From NCBI RefSeq assembly GCF_001886185.1, contig NZ_JXLA01000004.1, positions 62,001-126,000 of the forward strand: a stretch of 64,000 nucleotides of DNA. Direction: 5' to 3'. Numbering within the stretch: the stretch's first letter is position 1; each line of letters begins with the position of its first letter. This DNA is from Enterococcus raffinosus (GTDB lineage: Bacteria; Bacillota; Bacilli; Lactobacillales; Enterococcaceae). Both the position numbers and the translations under genes were made by a program. The notes under the pieces are model-generated. The model did no database searches, was not told where the DNA came from, and worked only from the letters and a program-made list of their open reading frames with translations. Positions 9,546-18,564 of the stretch are shown one piece after another.

Positions 9546-9863
9546 TTAAAGACTGAGTTTCTTGGCCTTGATAAAGCGATTTAGAAGTTGATCTGTCAAG
9601 GCTTCGATTCTTTCTAAATCATTTTCCTTTGATAGGTTCAAAATCGGTGTCGCTTCCAAATCCCGTAAACGAATCGGCTGCATCTGATTCCCTTCTAAAC
9701 GCAGCGTCACTTCTGGATGTGGAATCTTGTCTCCGCAAGGCCCCGCGACTAAAAACGCAAGCTGATAGCCTCCATCAATTTCACGCAAGCGATAATAGCC
9801 ATCTGCCAAATCTTCTGTTCCATCAAAATTCGCTTTTATTAATAACCATTTTCGTTGATCCAT
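9546..9863 (-). CDS. Hypothetical protein, 105 aa
   Basis: I do not recognise this family. The protein is soluble and mixed alpha/beta by composition: a beta-rich first half (MDQRKWLLIKANFDG, YRLREIDGGYQLAFLVAG) and a helical, charged C-terminus. The ATG lies one base after the stop of the oxidoreductase gene, and its ribosome site GAGAGGA falls within that gene's last codons, so the two are translated together. It is the last gene of a GNAT-oxidoreductase-unknown operon. No function is proposed. Confidence 0.75.
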   Translation of the reverse strand: MDQRKWLLIKANFDGTEDLADGYYRLREIDGGYQLAFLVAGPCGDKIPHPEVTLRLEGNQMQPIRLRDLEATPILNLSKENDLERIEALTDQLLNRFIKAKKLSL

Positions 9864-9864
9864 T

Positions 9865-10803
9865 TTATTCCTCTCTTTTAATAATGATTTTTCCTGCTGA
9901 TGGGTGCCCCTCTAATGCTTCATGTCCTTGAATCACACTCGATAAAGTGAAGGGCAATACTTCTGCAATCGTTAACTGAAGATTGTCCGCTAGTTCTGTT
10001 AATGCCGTCAACGCTTCAAAATCTGAATAATCCTTTGAAGGACTGTAAGAGAGATAATGCCCAGATTTTTTTTGTTCCTCTGGCAGGACGTTTAAGGCGA
10101 CAAAATTCCCGCCTTCTTTCATAATTTGCATCCCTGATTCACCAGCACGCCCGCCTTTAGTTGCGTCAATTACTGTATCCGCCTGATTTTCAAAAATCAC
10201 TCCAGCATCCTCTTCATCATAAGCAACAAATTGGTCCGCTCCTAGTTGGCGCACTAAGGACTCATTCCGTTTAGAAGCCGAAGCCAAAACAGTCTTTTCT
10301 TGTTTCTTTAAAAACTGGACTAGGAGTGAACCGACTGCTCCAGATGCTCCTTGTACCATCACTGTCTCCCCAATGCCATCACCTAATACGTGCGTGACTA
10401 AATTGTACGTTGTTAACCACGGAGTTACAGCACCTGCTGCCGCTTCCCACGACATTGAAGCTGGTTTCTTCACTATTTTTTTACCTGGAACAACTACTTC
10501 TTCGCCATAAGTCCCTCCAACCGCATGAACAATCACTTCATCGCCAATCTTTACATGGGCAATCTCGCTGCCAACTTCTGTCACGATTCCCGCACCATCA
10601 TTGCCTAATACGTAAGGAAATTTAAGTGTTCGAAAATCACGCATCGCTCCTTGCCGCAAAGCAATATCATAAGGATTAATCGCGAAAGACAATAGCTTTA
10701 CCCGAACATGGCTCGCATCCACCGCTCGAGGTTCTGCCTCGATTTCTATCAATACATCTTTGGCCGTACCGTAATCTTTTATTGCAAAACGTTTCATCTT
10801 CAT
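9865..10803 (-). CDS. NADP-dependent zinc-free alcohol dehydrogenase/quinone oxidoreductase-like protein
   Basis: The 312-residue medium-chain dehydrogenase/reductase has a GroES-like N-terminal domain (NPYDIALRQG, VLGNDGAGIVTEVG) and a Rossmann domain with the nucleotide loop VQGASGAVGSLLVQFLK. The zinc-binding cysteines of alcohol dehydrogenases are absent, so it belongs to the quinone oxidoreductase-like branch that reduces quinones or enones with NADPH. The start is ambiguous between ATG 10803 and ATG 10797; AAAGGA fits the second slightly better. It lies 12 bp after the GNAT gene and one base before the 105-aa gene. The substrate is unknown. Confidence 0.85.
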   Translation of the reverse strand: MKMKRFAIKDYGTAKDVLIEIEAEPRAVDASHVRVKLLSFAINPYDIALRQGAMRDFRTLKFPYVLGNDGAGIVTEVGSEIAHVKIGDEVIVHAVGGTYGEEVVVPGKKIVKKPASMSWEAAAGAVTPWLTTYNLVTHVLGDGIGETVMVQGASGAVGSLLVQFLKKQEKTVLASASKRNESLVRQLGADQFVAYDEEDAGVIFENQADTVIDATKGGRAGESGMQIMKEGGNFVALNVLPEEQKKSGHYLSYSPSKDYSDFEALTALTELADNLQLTIAEVLPFTLSSVIQGHEALEGHPSAGKIIIKREE

Positions 10804-10815
10804 CTGTCCTTTCTA

Positions 10816-11262
10816 TTATTTATAAACCATTGACTGAAACCTTATCCCTGAAACAGTTTTTTCGTTTCCTTCAATTTGAAACCCTAACCGTTCATATATC
10901 GGAACAGCATAGGGAGAAGAATTGACTGTTACTTGTTCCGGCATTAGTTCTGAAAGCATCTCTTGAAATAATTGCTTCGCGATTCCTTGACGATGATAGG
11001 CTTCGTCAACAAACAAAAGTGCTACATGGGCAGGTAAACGGACCGCTAGTAATCCTACGATTTGCCGGGCATCTTTCCCACACCAAACCTGTACTTGATT
11101 CACCGACAACTCCATTTCTAGCTCTTCATCCAAATATGTCAAAAAATGAGCCACGCCCTCCTTTGAATAATCTGGTGCTTCAAATGTCATAAATACTTTT
11201 TTGACTAATTTTTTCGCCTCAGATAATTCCGATAGTTCCAACCTTGAAATCTCAACATTCAT
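10816..11262 (-). CDS. GNAT-family N-acetyltransferase
   Basis: The protein has 148 residues with the acetyl-CoA binding motif A near HRQGIAKQLFQEML (about 101-114) and a conserved C-terminal strand around YERLGFQIEG. GNAT proteins transfer acetyl groups to small molecules or proteins; the acceptor is not evident here. It is the first gene of a three-gene operon with a clear promoter, together with an oxidoreductase and an unknown protein, which hints at detoxification, but this is weak. Confidence 0.85.
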   Translation of the reverse strand: MNVEISRLELSELSEAKKLVKKVFMTFEAPDYSKEGVAHFLTYLDEELEMELSVNQVQVWCGKDARQIVGLLAVRLPAHVALLFVDEAYHRQGIAKQLFQEMLSELMPEQVTVNSSPYAVPIYERLGFQIEGNEKTVSGIRFQSMVYK

Positions 11263-11295
11263 CCCACCGCTTCCTTTCCGGAAACCTTTATTTTT

Positions 11296-11325
11296 ATTGT
11301 AGCGATTCTTTTACAGTTGTTCCAA
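11296..11325 (-). promoter_or_regulatory. Promoter of the GNAT operon
   Basis: TTGGAA (11320-11325) and TACAAT (11296-11301) with an 18-bp spacer on the minus strand, right after the upstream terminator. Confidence 0.65.
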
Positions 11326-11329
11326 CAAA

Positions 11330-11361
11330 AAGGTGTGTCTCACCTATGCAAGACACACCTT
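11330..11361 (-). terminator. Terminator after second ABC exporter pair
   Basis: Perfect 11-bp stem AAGGTGTGTCT/AGACACACCTT with a 10-nt loop, then a short T-run on the minus strand. Confidence 0.8.
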
Positions 11362-11372
11362 TTCTTTAGCAA

Positions 11373-13253
11373 CTAATCTAATTCAACTTTTCCAGTATAC
11401 AATTGATAATACATTCCGCCTTCGGCTAACAGACTTTCATGATCTCCACGTTCAATGATTCGACCATGATCCATTACCATAATCACATCCGAGTTTTGAA
11501 TCGTTGATAATCGATGGGCAATAACAAATACCGTGCGCCCTTCCATTAAACGATCCATTCCAGATCGAACAATGCTTTCCGTTCGAGTATCAATACTGGA
11601 GGTTGCTTCGTCCATGATCATAACTGGGGGATCTGCGATCGCGGCACGGGCAATCGCCAATAATTGACGTTGTCCCTGTGATAGACCTTCGCCATCGCCA
11701 GTGATCACCGTATCGTATTTTTCTGGCAAATGCTGGATAAAGGTATCCGCATTTGATAGCTTCGCTGCTTGATAAACCTCTTCGTCTGTCGCACTTAAAT
11801 TTCCGTAACGAATATTTTCCTTAACGGTCCCTGTGAATAGATGGGTATCCTGCAAAACGATCCCTAAAGAAGAACGCAGAGAGCTTTTTTTGATTTTTTT
11901 GACATTGACACCATCGTAGCGTATTTTACCTTCTTGAATATCGTAGAATCGATTAATCAGATTCGTGATTGTCGTCTTACCAGCACCTGTCGCCCCAACA
12001 AAAGCCACCTTTTGACCAGGCTCGGCATAAAGATTAATATCATGCAGTACCAGCTGATCGTCATTGTAGCCGAAATTCACATCCTCGAATCGAACATCTC
12101 CGGTCAGACGGACATAAGAAGTCGTGCCATCTTCATGAGGATGCTTCCAAGCCCATATACCAGTCCGTTCATTGGTCTCAACTAGCTCGCCGTTCACTTC
12201 TTTGACATTAACTAACGTTACATAGCCATCATCCACTTCAGATTCTTCATCCAATAATTGAAAAATCCGATCCGCTCCTGCCAAAGCCATAATAACGAAA
12301 TTGATTTGTTGTGAAATTTGACTAATAGGACCATTCAACGAACGGCTCAATTGTAAGAACGAAGCAATCATTCCGACAGTCAGAGCAGAAACACCGTAAA
12401 CTGCAAAGAGGCCGCCAATTATTGCCACTAAAACATACTGAATATTCAAGAGATTCATCATAATGGGCATCAATGTATTTGCAGTAGCATTGGCTTTCGT
12501 CGCACTTTCTTGCAGCTGATCATTGATTACGTCGAATTCCTTCATTGCACTTTCTTCATGATTGAAGACCTTTACTACCTTTTGTCCGTGCATCATCTCT
12601 TCGATGTATCCATTGACTTTTCCAAGAGAGCGCTGCTGTTCACCAAAATACCTTCCGCTGCGATTGGTAATAAAACGAAGCATGACAAACATCAATGAAA
12701 CCGAAACGATAACAAAACAAGTTAAAGGAATACTCAATGAAAACATCGCAATAAACACGGAAACAAATGTGACTAGCGCCATCATTAGATTCGGAATACT
12801 TTGCGAAATCATCTGACGCAATGTATCGGTATCATTGGTAAAATGACTCATGATGTCTCCATCAGCATTTGAATCAAAATAGCGTAAGGGCAACGTTTCT
12901 AGATGATTAAACATTTGATCGCGAATCTTCTTTTGCGTTCCTTCAGAAACTTTTACCATGATCAGGTTATAAGAAAGCGTCCCAATAATCCCGACAACGT
13001 AAATCAAAGCCATCGTCATAATCGCCTTCAACAGACCTGTAAAATCAGGATTGCTTTGTCCAATCAGCGGAGTGATGTAATCATCGATCACGACCTGCAA
13101 AAACAGTGAGCCCCGCACATTCGCAAAGGCACTGATCAGGATCATGAAAAAGACAATGATCAGTTGCATTTTATGCTCCTTCGCCATAATTTTCAAAAGG
13201 CGTTTGATTGTTTTCATAGGGCTGGATTTGGGCATCGTTGCTTTATTCATCAT
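11373..13253 (-). CDS. ABC multidrug exporter half-transporter (EfrB/LmrD-like)
   Basis: This type IV exporter has six membrane helices (about 30-330) and an NBD. Walker A is GATGAGKTT, the signature is LSQGQ (Gln for Gly), Walker B ends in canonical DE, and the H-loop is AHR. It therefore carries the intact catalytic glutamate and the degenerate signature, complementing its upstream partner. A loop of about 35 residues (around the TGIWAWKHPHEDG sequence) precedes the NBD core. A longer in-frame start exists, but ATG 13253 (626 aa) overlaps the end of the upstream gene in the usual coupled way (ATGATGAATAA) with AAGGA upstream. The pair resembles enterococcal EfrAB and lactococcal LmrCD; the substrate is inferred only. 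Confidence 0.93.
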   Translation of the reverse strand: MMNKATMPKSSPMKTIKRLLKIMAKEHKMQLIIVFFMILISAFANVRGSLFLQVVIDDYITPLIGQSNPDFTGLLKAIMTMALIYVVGIIGTLSYNLIMVKVSEGTQKKIRDQMFNHLETLPLRYFDSNADGDIMSHFTNDTDTLRQMISQSIPNLMMALVTFVSVFIAMFSLSIPLTCFVIVSVSLMFVMLRFITNRSGRYFGEQQRSLGKVNGYIEEMMHGQKVVKVFNHEESAMKEFDVINDQLQESATKANATANTLMPIMMNLLNIQYVLVAIIGGLFAVYGVSALTVGMIASFLQLSRSLNGPISQISQQINFVIMALAGADRIFQLLDEESEVDDGYVTLVNVKEVNGELVETNERTGIWAWKHPHEDGTTSYVRLTGDVRFEDVNFGYNDDQLVLHDINLYAEPGQKVAFVGATGAGKTTITNLINRFYDIQEGKIRYDGVNVKKIKKSSLRSSLGIVLQDTHLFTGTVKENIRYGNLSATDEEVYQAAKLSNADTFIQHLPEKYDTVITGDGEGLSQGQRQLLAIARAAIADPPVMIMDEATSSIDTRTESIVRSGMDRLMEGRTVFVIAHRLSTIQNSDVIMVMDHGRIIERGDHESLLAEGGMYYQLYTGKVELD

Positions 13254-14982
13254 GGTCACCAAATCCTTTCTGTTGAGAATCAAAGACTTCTTGATAGATA
13301 ACATTATTTGCCAGCAGCTCATCATGCGTTCCAACACCGTTGATTTTTCCATCGTCCAATACGATGATCCGATCTGCATCTTGGATGGAACTGATCCGTT
13401 GAGAAATAATGAAGGTCGTCGTCCCTGGAATCTCTTTAGCTAGACCTTCGCGAATCGCCCGATCCGTTTTCGTATCTACTGCACTCGTAGAATCGTCTAA
13501 GATTAGAATTTTGGGCTTTTTCAACAAAGCACGGGCAATCGTCAAGCGCTGCTTCTGACCGCCGGAAACATTGTTCCCGCCTTCAGAGATCATTGTGTCA
13601 TATTTATTAGGAAATTCTTGAATAAATGAATCTGCCTGCGCAATCGTTGCTGCATGGATAACTTCTTCCTCTGTAGCATTTTCATCGCCCCAGCGCAGAT
13701 TTTCCGTGATCGTTCCGCTGAATAAAACATTATTCTGCAGAACCATTCCCACTTGGTCACGTAATGTTTCTAAATCGTAGCTGCGAACATCATGACCGCC
13801 TACTTTGATTTGACCATGCGTAACATCGTAAAGTCGTGGAATCAACTGGACCAAACTTGATTTTGAACTCCCAGTACCGCCCACAATTCCGATGACTTCA
13901 CCAGAAGCTATTTTCAAATCAATATTTTCCAATACGAGTTTATCCATATCATCTTTGTAGCTAAAGCAGACATCATTAAATTCTACTGAACCATCTGATA
14001 CTTCTGTCAGAGGATTATCGCCATTTTTCAGATCACTTTCTTCCGTCAACACCTCTGTGATTCGCTCCGCAGATGTACGGGCGATCATCAACTGAACAAA
14101 GGTCATTGACATCATCATCAAGCTCATCAAGATCTGCATTGTATAATTGAACATACTGACTAACTCACCGGTGGTCAGATTCCCTTTGTCTACGATTAAT
14201 TCCGCACCTAACCAAGAAAGCAGCAGCATACACGTATACACGGCTACCTGCAGGAGCGGCATATTGAAAGCAACGATTCGTTGTGCCTTCGTAAAATTAT
14301 CAAAAACCATTTTTGATACACGACTGAATTTTTCTTCTTCATGGCCTTCACGGACATAAGACTTCACCACTCGTATTCCTTGCAGATTTTCATGGACCAC
14401 GTTGTTCAATCGGTCATAGGTTCGGAATACCTTTTCAAACAAAGGATGGGCAAAGCGAATAATCAGACCTAGCCCCACAATCATAATCGGAACAATCACT
14501 AAATAAATCATGGATAGCTCTCGATTAATATGAAAGGTCATCACTAATGAGAAAATCAAGATTAGCGGTGAGCGTACCAAAATCCGTATCACCATTTGAT
14601 AAGCATTTTGAACATTGGTAACATCTGTGGTTAAACGGGTAATCAAACTCGAACTTGAAAAACGATCAATATTCGAGAAGGAGAAACTTTGAATCCGTTC
14701 AAACAGGTTATGACGCAAATTTTTGGCAAATCCTGCTGAAGCGATAGCGGCGGTTCGCCCGCCTAATGTTCCCATAGCTAGTGCAAACAATGCACACAAA
14801 AATAATAAACCACCATAACGTAAAATCGTATTCGTATCACTTTTTTCGATGCCATGATCGATCAACCCTGCCATGATCAAGGGCATGATCACATCCATCA
14901 AAACCTCCCCCATTGTAAATAGAGGGGTCTGTAAGCTCTGCTTCTTATATTCACCGACATTTGCCAGTAATTTTTTCAGCAT
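13243..14982 (-). CDS. ABC multidrug exporter half-transporter (EfrA/LmrC-like)
   Basis: The 579-residue exporter subunit has six N-terminal membrane helices and an NBD. Walker A is degenerate (GGTGSSKSS, Ser in place of the Gly before Lys), the signature NVSGGQ is canonical, Walker B ends in DD rather than DE, and the switch His is Gln (ISQR). These changes place it as the ATP-retaining, poorly hydrolysing half of a heterodimer with the next gene. The start is ATG 14982 after AAAGGA; a TATACT box lies about 40 bp upstream with a poor -35. No dedicated regulator gene is adjacent. Confidence 0.93.
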   Translation of the reverse strand: MLKKLLANVGEYKKQSLQTPLFTMGEVLMDVIMPLIMAGLIDHGIEKSDTNTILRYGGLLFLCALFALAMGTLGGRTAAIASAGFAKNLRHNLFERIQSFSFSNIDRFSSSSLITRLTTDVTNVQNAYQMVIRILVRSPLILIFSLVMTFHINRELSMIYLVIVPIMIVGLGLIIRFAHPLFEKVFRTYDRLNNVVHENLQGIRVVKSYVREGHEEEKFSRVSKMVFDNFTKAQRIVAFNMPLLQVAVYTCMLLLSWLGAELIVDKGNLTTGELVSMFNYTMQILMSLMMMSMTFVQLMIARTSAERITEVLTEESDLKNGDNPLTEVSDGSVEFNDVCFSYKDDMDKLVLENIDLKIASGEVIGIVGGTGSSKSSLVQLIPRLYDVTHGQIKVGGHDVRSYDLETLRDQVGMVLQNNVLFSGTITENLRWGDENATEEEVIHAATIAQADSFIQEFPNKYDTMISEGGNNVSGGQKQRLTIARALLKKPKILILDDSTSAVDTKTDRAIREGLAKEIPGTTTFIISQRISSIQDADRIIVLDDGKINGVGTHDELLANNVIYQEVFDSQQKGFGDHDE

Positions 14983-15070
14983 GTATTCACGTCCTTTCCT
15001 AACTAATTGCTTACTATAGTATAGAGATTTTTATACAAAAGTTCTAATAAATTAACCCCTTTTTCATAAA

Positions 15071-15101
15071 AAAGAGCCCTCTTGTTTTTAAGAGGCTCTT
15101 T
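15071..15101 (-). terminator. Terminator after MutS-like gene
   Basis: Stem AAAGAGCC(T)CTT around a loop of Ts with one bulge, followed by TTTTTTATG on the minus strand. Confidence 0.7.
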
Positions 15102-15129
15102 CATTTCGAAACAAAACATACTTGTCCGC

Positions 15130-16782
15130 CTATTTTTTTAGAATCGGCCACTTTCGCTGCTGATCGAAATAACGCGCCTCATTTTGAGCCTGAGTGACCA
15201 GTTTTTCAGGATAATCCATCACCTTCAACAAGGCGATTGCGTTACGAGTGATTGCCGGTCCTTTCTTTAATAAGTAGTCAAACGTGATGCCTTGTTCTTC
15301 TGTCACAGTTTCCTCAAAATGCACATTATCACATTGATTTTTCAGGATTTCAGTCAATTCAATATCATGTGTCGCTACAAAGCTTAAGCTTGGGTAATCT
15401 GCCAACCAGGTAACAACACTAGAAGAAGCTGCGATTCGTTCAATCGTATTCGTTCCTTTTAGTATTTCATCAATAAAACAATAGCATCGTTCACCTTTTT
15501 CCACTTGATCCAGAAGCCTTTTGATTGATTTTATCTCAGCGACAAAATAACTGTCACCTGCGATAATGTCATCTTCAACAGCCATGGAAGTTAGAACGTG
15601 TCCCGCCTGTAAGATAAATTCTTCAGCAATTGCTGTATTGATCGTCTGAGAAAGAATCGCACTAATAGCAATACTTTTGACATAGGTCGATTTTCCAGAG
15701 GCATTGGATCCGGTAACTAATGTATTTCGATGCCAGTCAACAGGATTAACCACTGAATAATCAACAAGTGGATGATAAACGTCCTTCGCTTGAATTCCTC
15801 CTTCAGCAAATTCTGGCTGGCAGCTTTCTGGGAAATACGTCCGAAAATTCAGAACCGCTGCGGCAACCTCCATCTCTCCCAGCACTGTCCACAAAGCAAT
15901 TGCTTCTTGACTATATTTACTCAAGCGAGTAATCACGAAATTGTAGGCAATAAAAGGAATCATAAAAGCCAAATTCAAATATTCAAATAAAATATCCGCT
16001 TCACTTGTACTCTTTACTCGAAAGGTAAAACCCCAGCGAGCAATGGATTTTAAGGGTTTTACATTTTTCATGATTTCTGTCTGACGTGGAGTTGCTAACT
16101 TACTTAATCTATTAGCCAAAGAAATCGACTGAACCAAATAGCGCATACTTTCTAATTCTGTTTCCAAGTTGGCTTTCTTTGTCATATAAAAAATAATATT
16201 GAATAAAATAGACCCCAGCAGGAAAAATATACCTATTGGTCCAATGAATAAAAGCGAAAGAAGTCCCACAAACGGCAAAGCTCCAAGTAAAACAAATAAC
16301 CATAAATTCCCTAACTTTTCTTTTTGACCATTCGCAATATATTGCTTAGTAAAATTATTGTCCCGCTTTCCCAATCCAGCAAAATAATACTGAACCTTCT
16401 CTCTGATTTCAGGGTTCGCTTGATAAAACTGGATCAACTCTTCTAAATCATCGGCTTGATGAAAATTATAGTTTCTCAAGCGTTGATACAACGCCTCTGA
16501 TCCAATACTAGAATAAGTCCCATTGAGCAGTTCAAAAATTTCACGCATATCCAAATCGTACCAAGTTAAATCGTCAATTTCACTATCCCATTCGTGAAAT
16601 TGCTTTTCAATCTGCCAGACAGACTTCAAGCTTTCTTCTTTATCAAAACGAGTCTGACGTGGCAATTTTCCCCACTGGGTTCTAACCAAATGTCGAATCT
16701 TGAGTTGGGAAGAAATATCTAACACGACAAAAAATATCGCAACAATCAAAACAATACCTACAGCTAATAGTATGGGATTCAT
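15130..16782 (-). CDS. Membrane-anchored MutS-like ATPase
   Basis: About 550 residues. There is an N-terminal membrane helix (about 3-25) and two further hydrophobic helices in the middle (about 180-225), then a MutS-type ABC ATPase. The ATPase has Walker A TGSNASGKST, Walker B CFIDEILKGTN and an ATHD switch. The mismatch-recognition and connector domains of true MutS are missing, so a role in classical mismatch repair is unlikely. The group is often annotated as MutS family but its function is unknown. The frame is open to 16845, but AAGGAG lies six bases before ATG 16782 (another ATG is at 16785). It is a single gene with its own terminator, between an ABC exporter and an Mga-type regulator. 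Confidence 0.82.
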   Translation of the reverse strand: MNPILLAVGIVLIVAIFFVVLDISSQLKIRHLVRTQWGKLPRQTRFDKEESLKSVWQIEKQFHEWDSEIDDLTWYDLDMREIFELLNGTYSSIGSEALYQRLRNYNFHQADDLEELIQFYQANPEIREKVQYYFAGLGKRDNNFTKQYIANGQKEKLGNLWLFVLLGALPFVGLLSLLFIGPIGIFFLLGSILFNIIFYMTKKANLETELESMRYLVQSISLANRLSKLATPRQTEIMKNVKPLKSIARWGFTFRVKSTSEADILFEYLNLAFMIPFIAYNFVITRLSKYSQEAIALWTVLGEMEVAAAVLNFRTYFPESCQPEFAEGGIQAKDVYHPLVDYSVVNPVDWHRNTLVTGSNASGKSTYVKSIAISAILSQTINTAIAEEFILQAGHVLTSMAVEDDIIAGDSYFVAEIKSIKRLLDQVEKGERCYCFIDEILKGTNTIERIAASSSVVTWLADYPSLSFVATHDIELTEILKNQCDNVHFEETVTEEQGITFDYLLKKGPAITRNAIALLKVMDYPEKLVTQAQNEARYFDQQRKWPILKK

Positions 16783-16842
16783 CATTTTCTCCTTACTTAA
16801 AACAGTTAATCTCATTGTAGCGAAAGTTCTGAGTAATGGAAA

Positions 16843-16868
16843 CAAAAAAAGAGACTCAAAGCGAGTCT
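16843..16868 (-). terminator. Terminator overlapping stop of Mga-like gene
   Basis: AGACTC/GAGTCT stem with a 5-nt loop followed by a run of seven T after one C on the minus strand; the stop codon TAG is part of the stem. Confidence 0.75.
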
Positions 16869-18321
16869 AACGAATCTCTTTTATCACAGTACCAATTGAT
16901 GACAAATCACTCTCTGTCAAAAAATCATCAACGATTTTCAAATTACCATAGGAATAATTTTTGATTGGGTAGTTAGCAACTACTAGATCGTAATCTTTGA
17001 AGTTCACATCCTGCCGATAATCCAACGCCGATCCTTGATGGGCTTCGATCCAAACACGCGAATAGTAGCGACTCCTAATGAGTTCTGCAAGCAATTCTGC
17101 ATGACTTTTACCAGAATCACTCATCACCAAAATCTTAACCTTTGTCGAATGGGTATCTAAAGAATGAGCCAATCCCTCCCATTCTTTAAATAAAACCGTC
17201 AGAACTGAAAAATAAAATTGACTAAACCAAGGATCACCGAGTGTGCGTTCCATCCGCAATAATAATTGATGGACGTATTTTGTGAAATGCGGGTATTGCT
17301 GTTTCGCATTTCGTGAAAAATAGGCCGCTGAGTCAAATAAAATTGACCGTGGATAAGGACAAACTTGATACGCTGCTTGTATTTGCAAAAGTTTTTGCAG
17401 GATAACTTTGCGTCTTTCATCAGACAGAGGGACTTCATAGACATGTTCCAGCTCTCCAAGAAAACTTTCTAAATACCCTAATGTATGTTGACAAGTTGGA
17501 TCAAAACGCGTAATGAAACACGAACAAAACAAACTATTCGCCACCTCATAATACCACTCATCTGTCACTAAATATTCCGAGTTTTGGACTATTCGATCAG
17601 CTGCTGGTCTTAAGGTTAAAATTTTATCAACCAACGCTTGATTCAAGCTCATTTTCTCTCGCTCTGATAATTCAAAACCCTGTGACGTACGCTCGATAAT
17701 GATTGCCAATAAGTAACTGCTCTCTAAAACTTCACGATCATTATAAACAATATCAAAAGAACGATTCGCACATTTGATAAACTCAATCATTCGTTGGCGT
17801 TCTAATACAAAGGGCCATTCGTTTAATCCATATTTCTCTAAAAATAATTGAACATAAAAAACACGGACCCACCGTTCGTTTTTCGCATTTACTCGAAAGG
17901 GCCTTCGTTCCAAAACGAGCCCTTTTTCTTTTAAAACCTTATCAATTTGCTTGATCATGCGATAAAAGGTCGCTTCACTAATGTACAGCTCCTTAATCCA
18001 ATAATCCATATCCTCATTTGGTTGGAAGAAGATTCGTTCCAAAAAAGTAAAGGCCTCAGACTCTTCCATCAAATTTCGCGCTAGCTGTCGTGTCTTATTA
18101 TGAAGTGCATCATTCAAACGAAAGCCGTTTGTACGAGAATATTCTACCCCAACATGTTCTCCCCAATGATCATTGATTGCTTCAACATCAGAGATAACCG
18201 TTTTCATTGAGCAATCTAACAGATCAGCAATCATTTCTGGATTCTGCCATCCAATCAAATCCCTTAAAACACCAATAATGGCTAGCCGCCGTTGTGTTGT
18301 ATTTTTTAGTAATCTTCGCAC
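16867..18321 (-). CDS. Mga/AtxA-like transcriptional regulator
   Basis: The 484-residue protein has two N-terminal winged-helix regions: about 10-60, with PEMIADLLDCSMKTVISDV, and about 95-150, with YISEATFYRMIKQI. A long helical middle follows, resembling PTS-regulated domains. The C-terminal 90 residues (from KVKILVMSDSGKSHAELL) look like an EIIB fold. This is the layout of Mga and AtxA, which control surface and virulence genes and sense sugar status through histidine phosphorylation. The EIIB-like loop has Ser where EIIB enzymes carry Cys. The start is GTG behind GGGGGG. TATAAT-like boxes occur at 18387-18392 and 18406-18411. The gene is divergent from the secreted sortase-like gene, a plausible target. 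Confidence 0.85.
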   Translation of the reverse strand: MRRLLKNTTQRRLAIIGVLRDLIGWQNPEMIADLLDCSMKTVISDVEAINDHWGEHVGVEYSRTNGFRLNDALHNKTRQLARNLMEESEAFTFLERIFFQPNEDMDYWIKELYISEATFYRMIKQIDKVLKEKGLVLERRPFRVNAKNERWVRVFYVQLFLEKYGLNEWPFVLERQRMIEFIKCANRSFDIVYNDREVLESSYLLAIIIERTSQGFELSEREKMSLNQALVDKILTLRPAADRIVQNSEYLVTDEWYYEVANSLFCSCFITRFDPTCQHTLGYLESFLGELEHVYEVPLSDERRKVILQKLLQIQAAYQVCPYPRSILFDSAAYFSRNAKQQYPHFTKYVHQLLLRMERTLGDPWFSQFYFSVLTVLFKEWEGLAHSLDTHSTKVKILVMSDSGKSHAELLAELIRSRYYSRVWIEAHQGSALDYRQDVNFKDYDLVVANYPIKNYSYGNLKIVDDFLTESDLSSIGTVIKEIR

Positions 18322-18564
18322 AAAAGTCCCCCCTTAAGCCAATTGTCACTATTCTTCAAATTCAATAATCTTTTTTATTTTTTTGGATTATAACATTCTT
18401 TGGTCATTATATCATAAAATAACTCCATAAAAGCGGAAAAATATTGATATTTATTTAACTAAAATCCACATATAACAACTCCTTTTAACAATTACGTTAT
18501 TTTTATTTTTTGTTAATCATTTATGCTTTATCATCTAGGCAAATAAGAAAAAGGAGTGTTTTTT

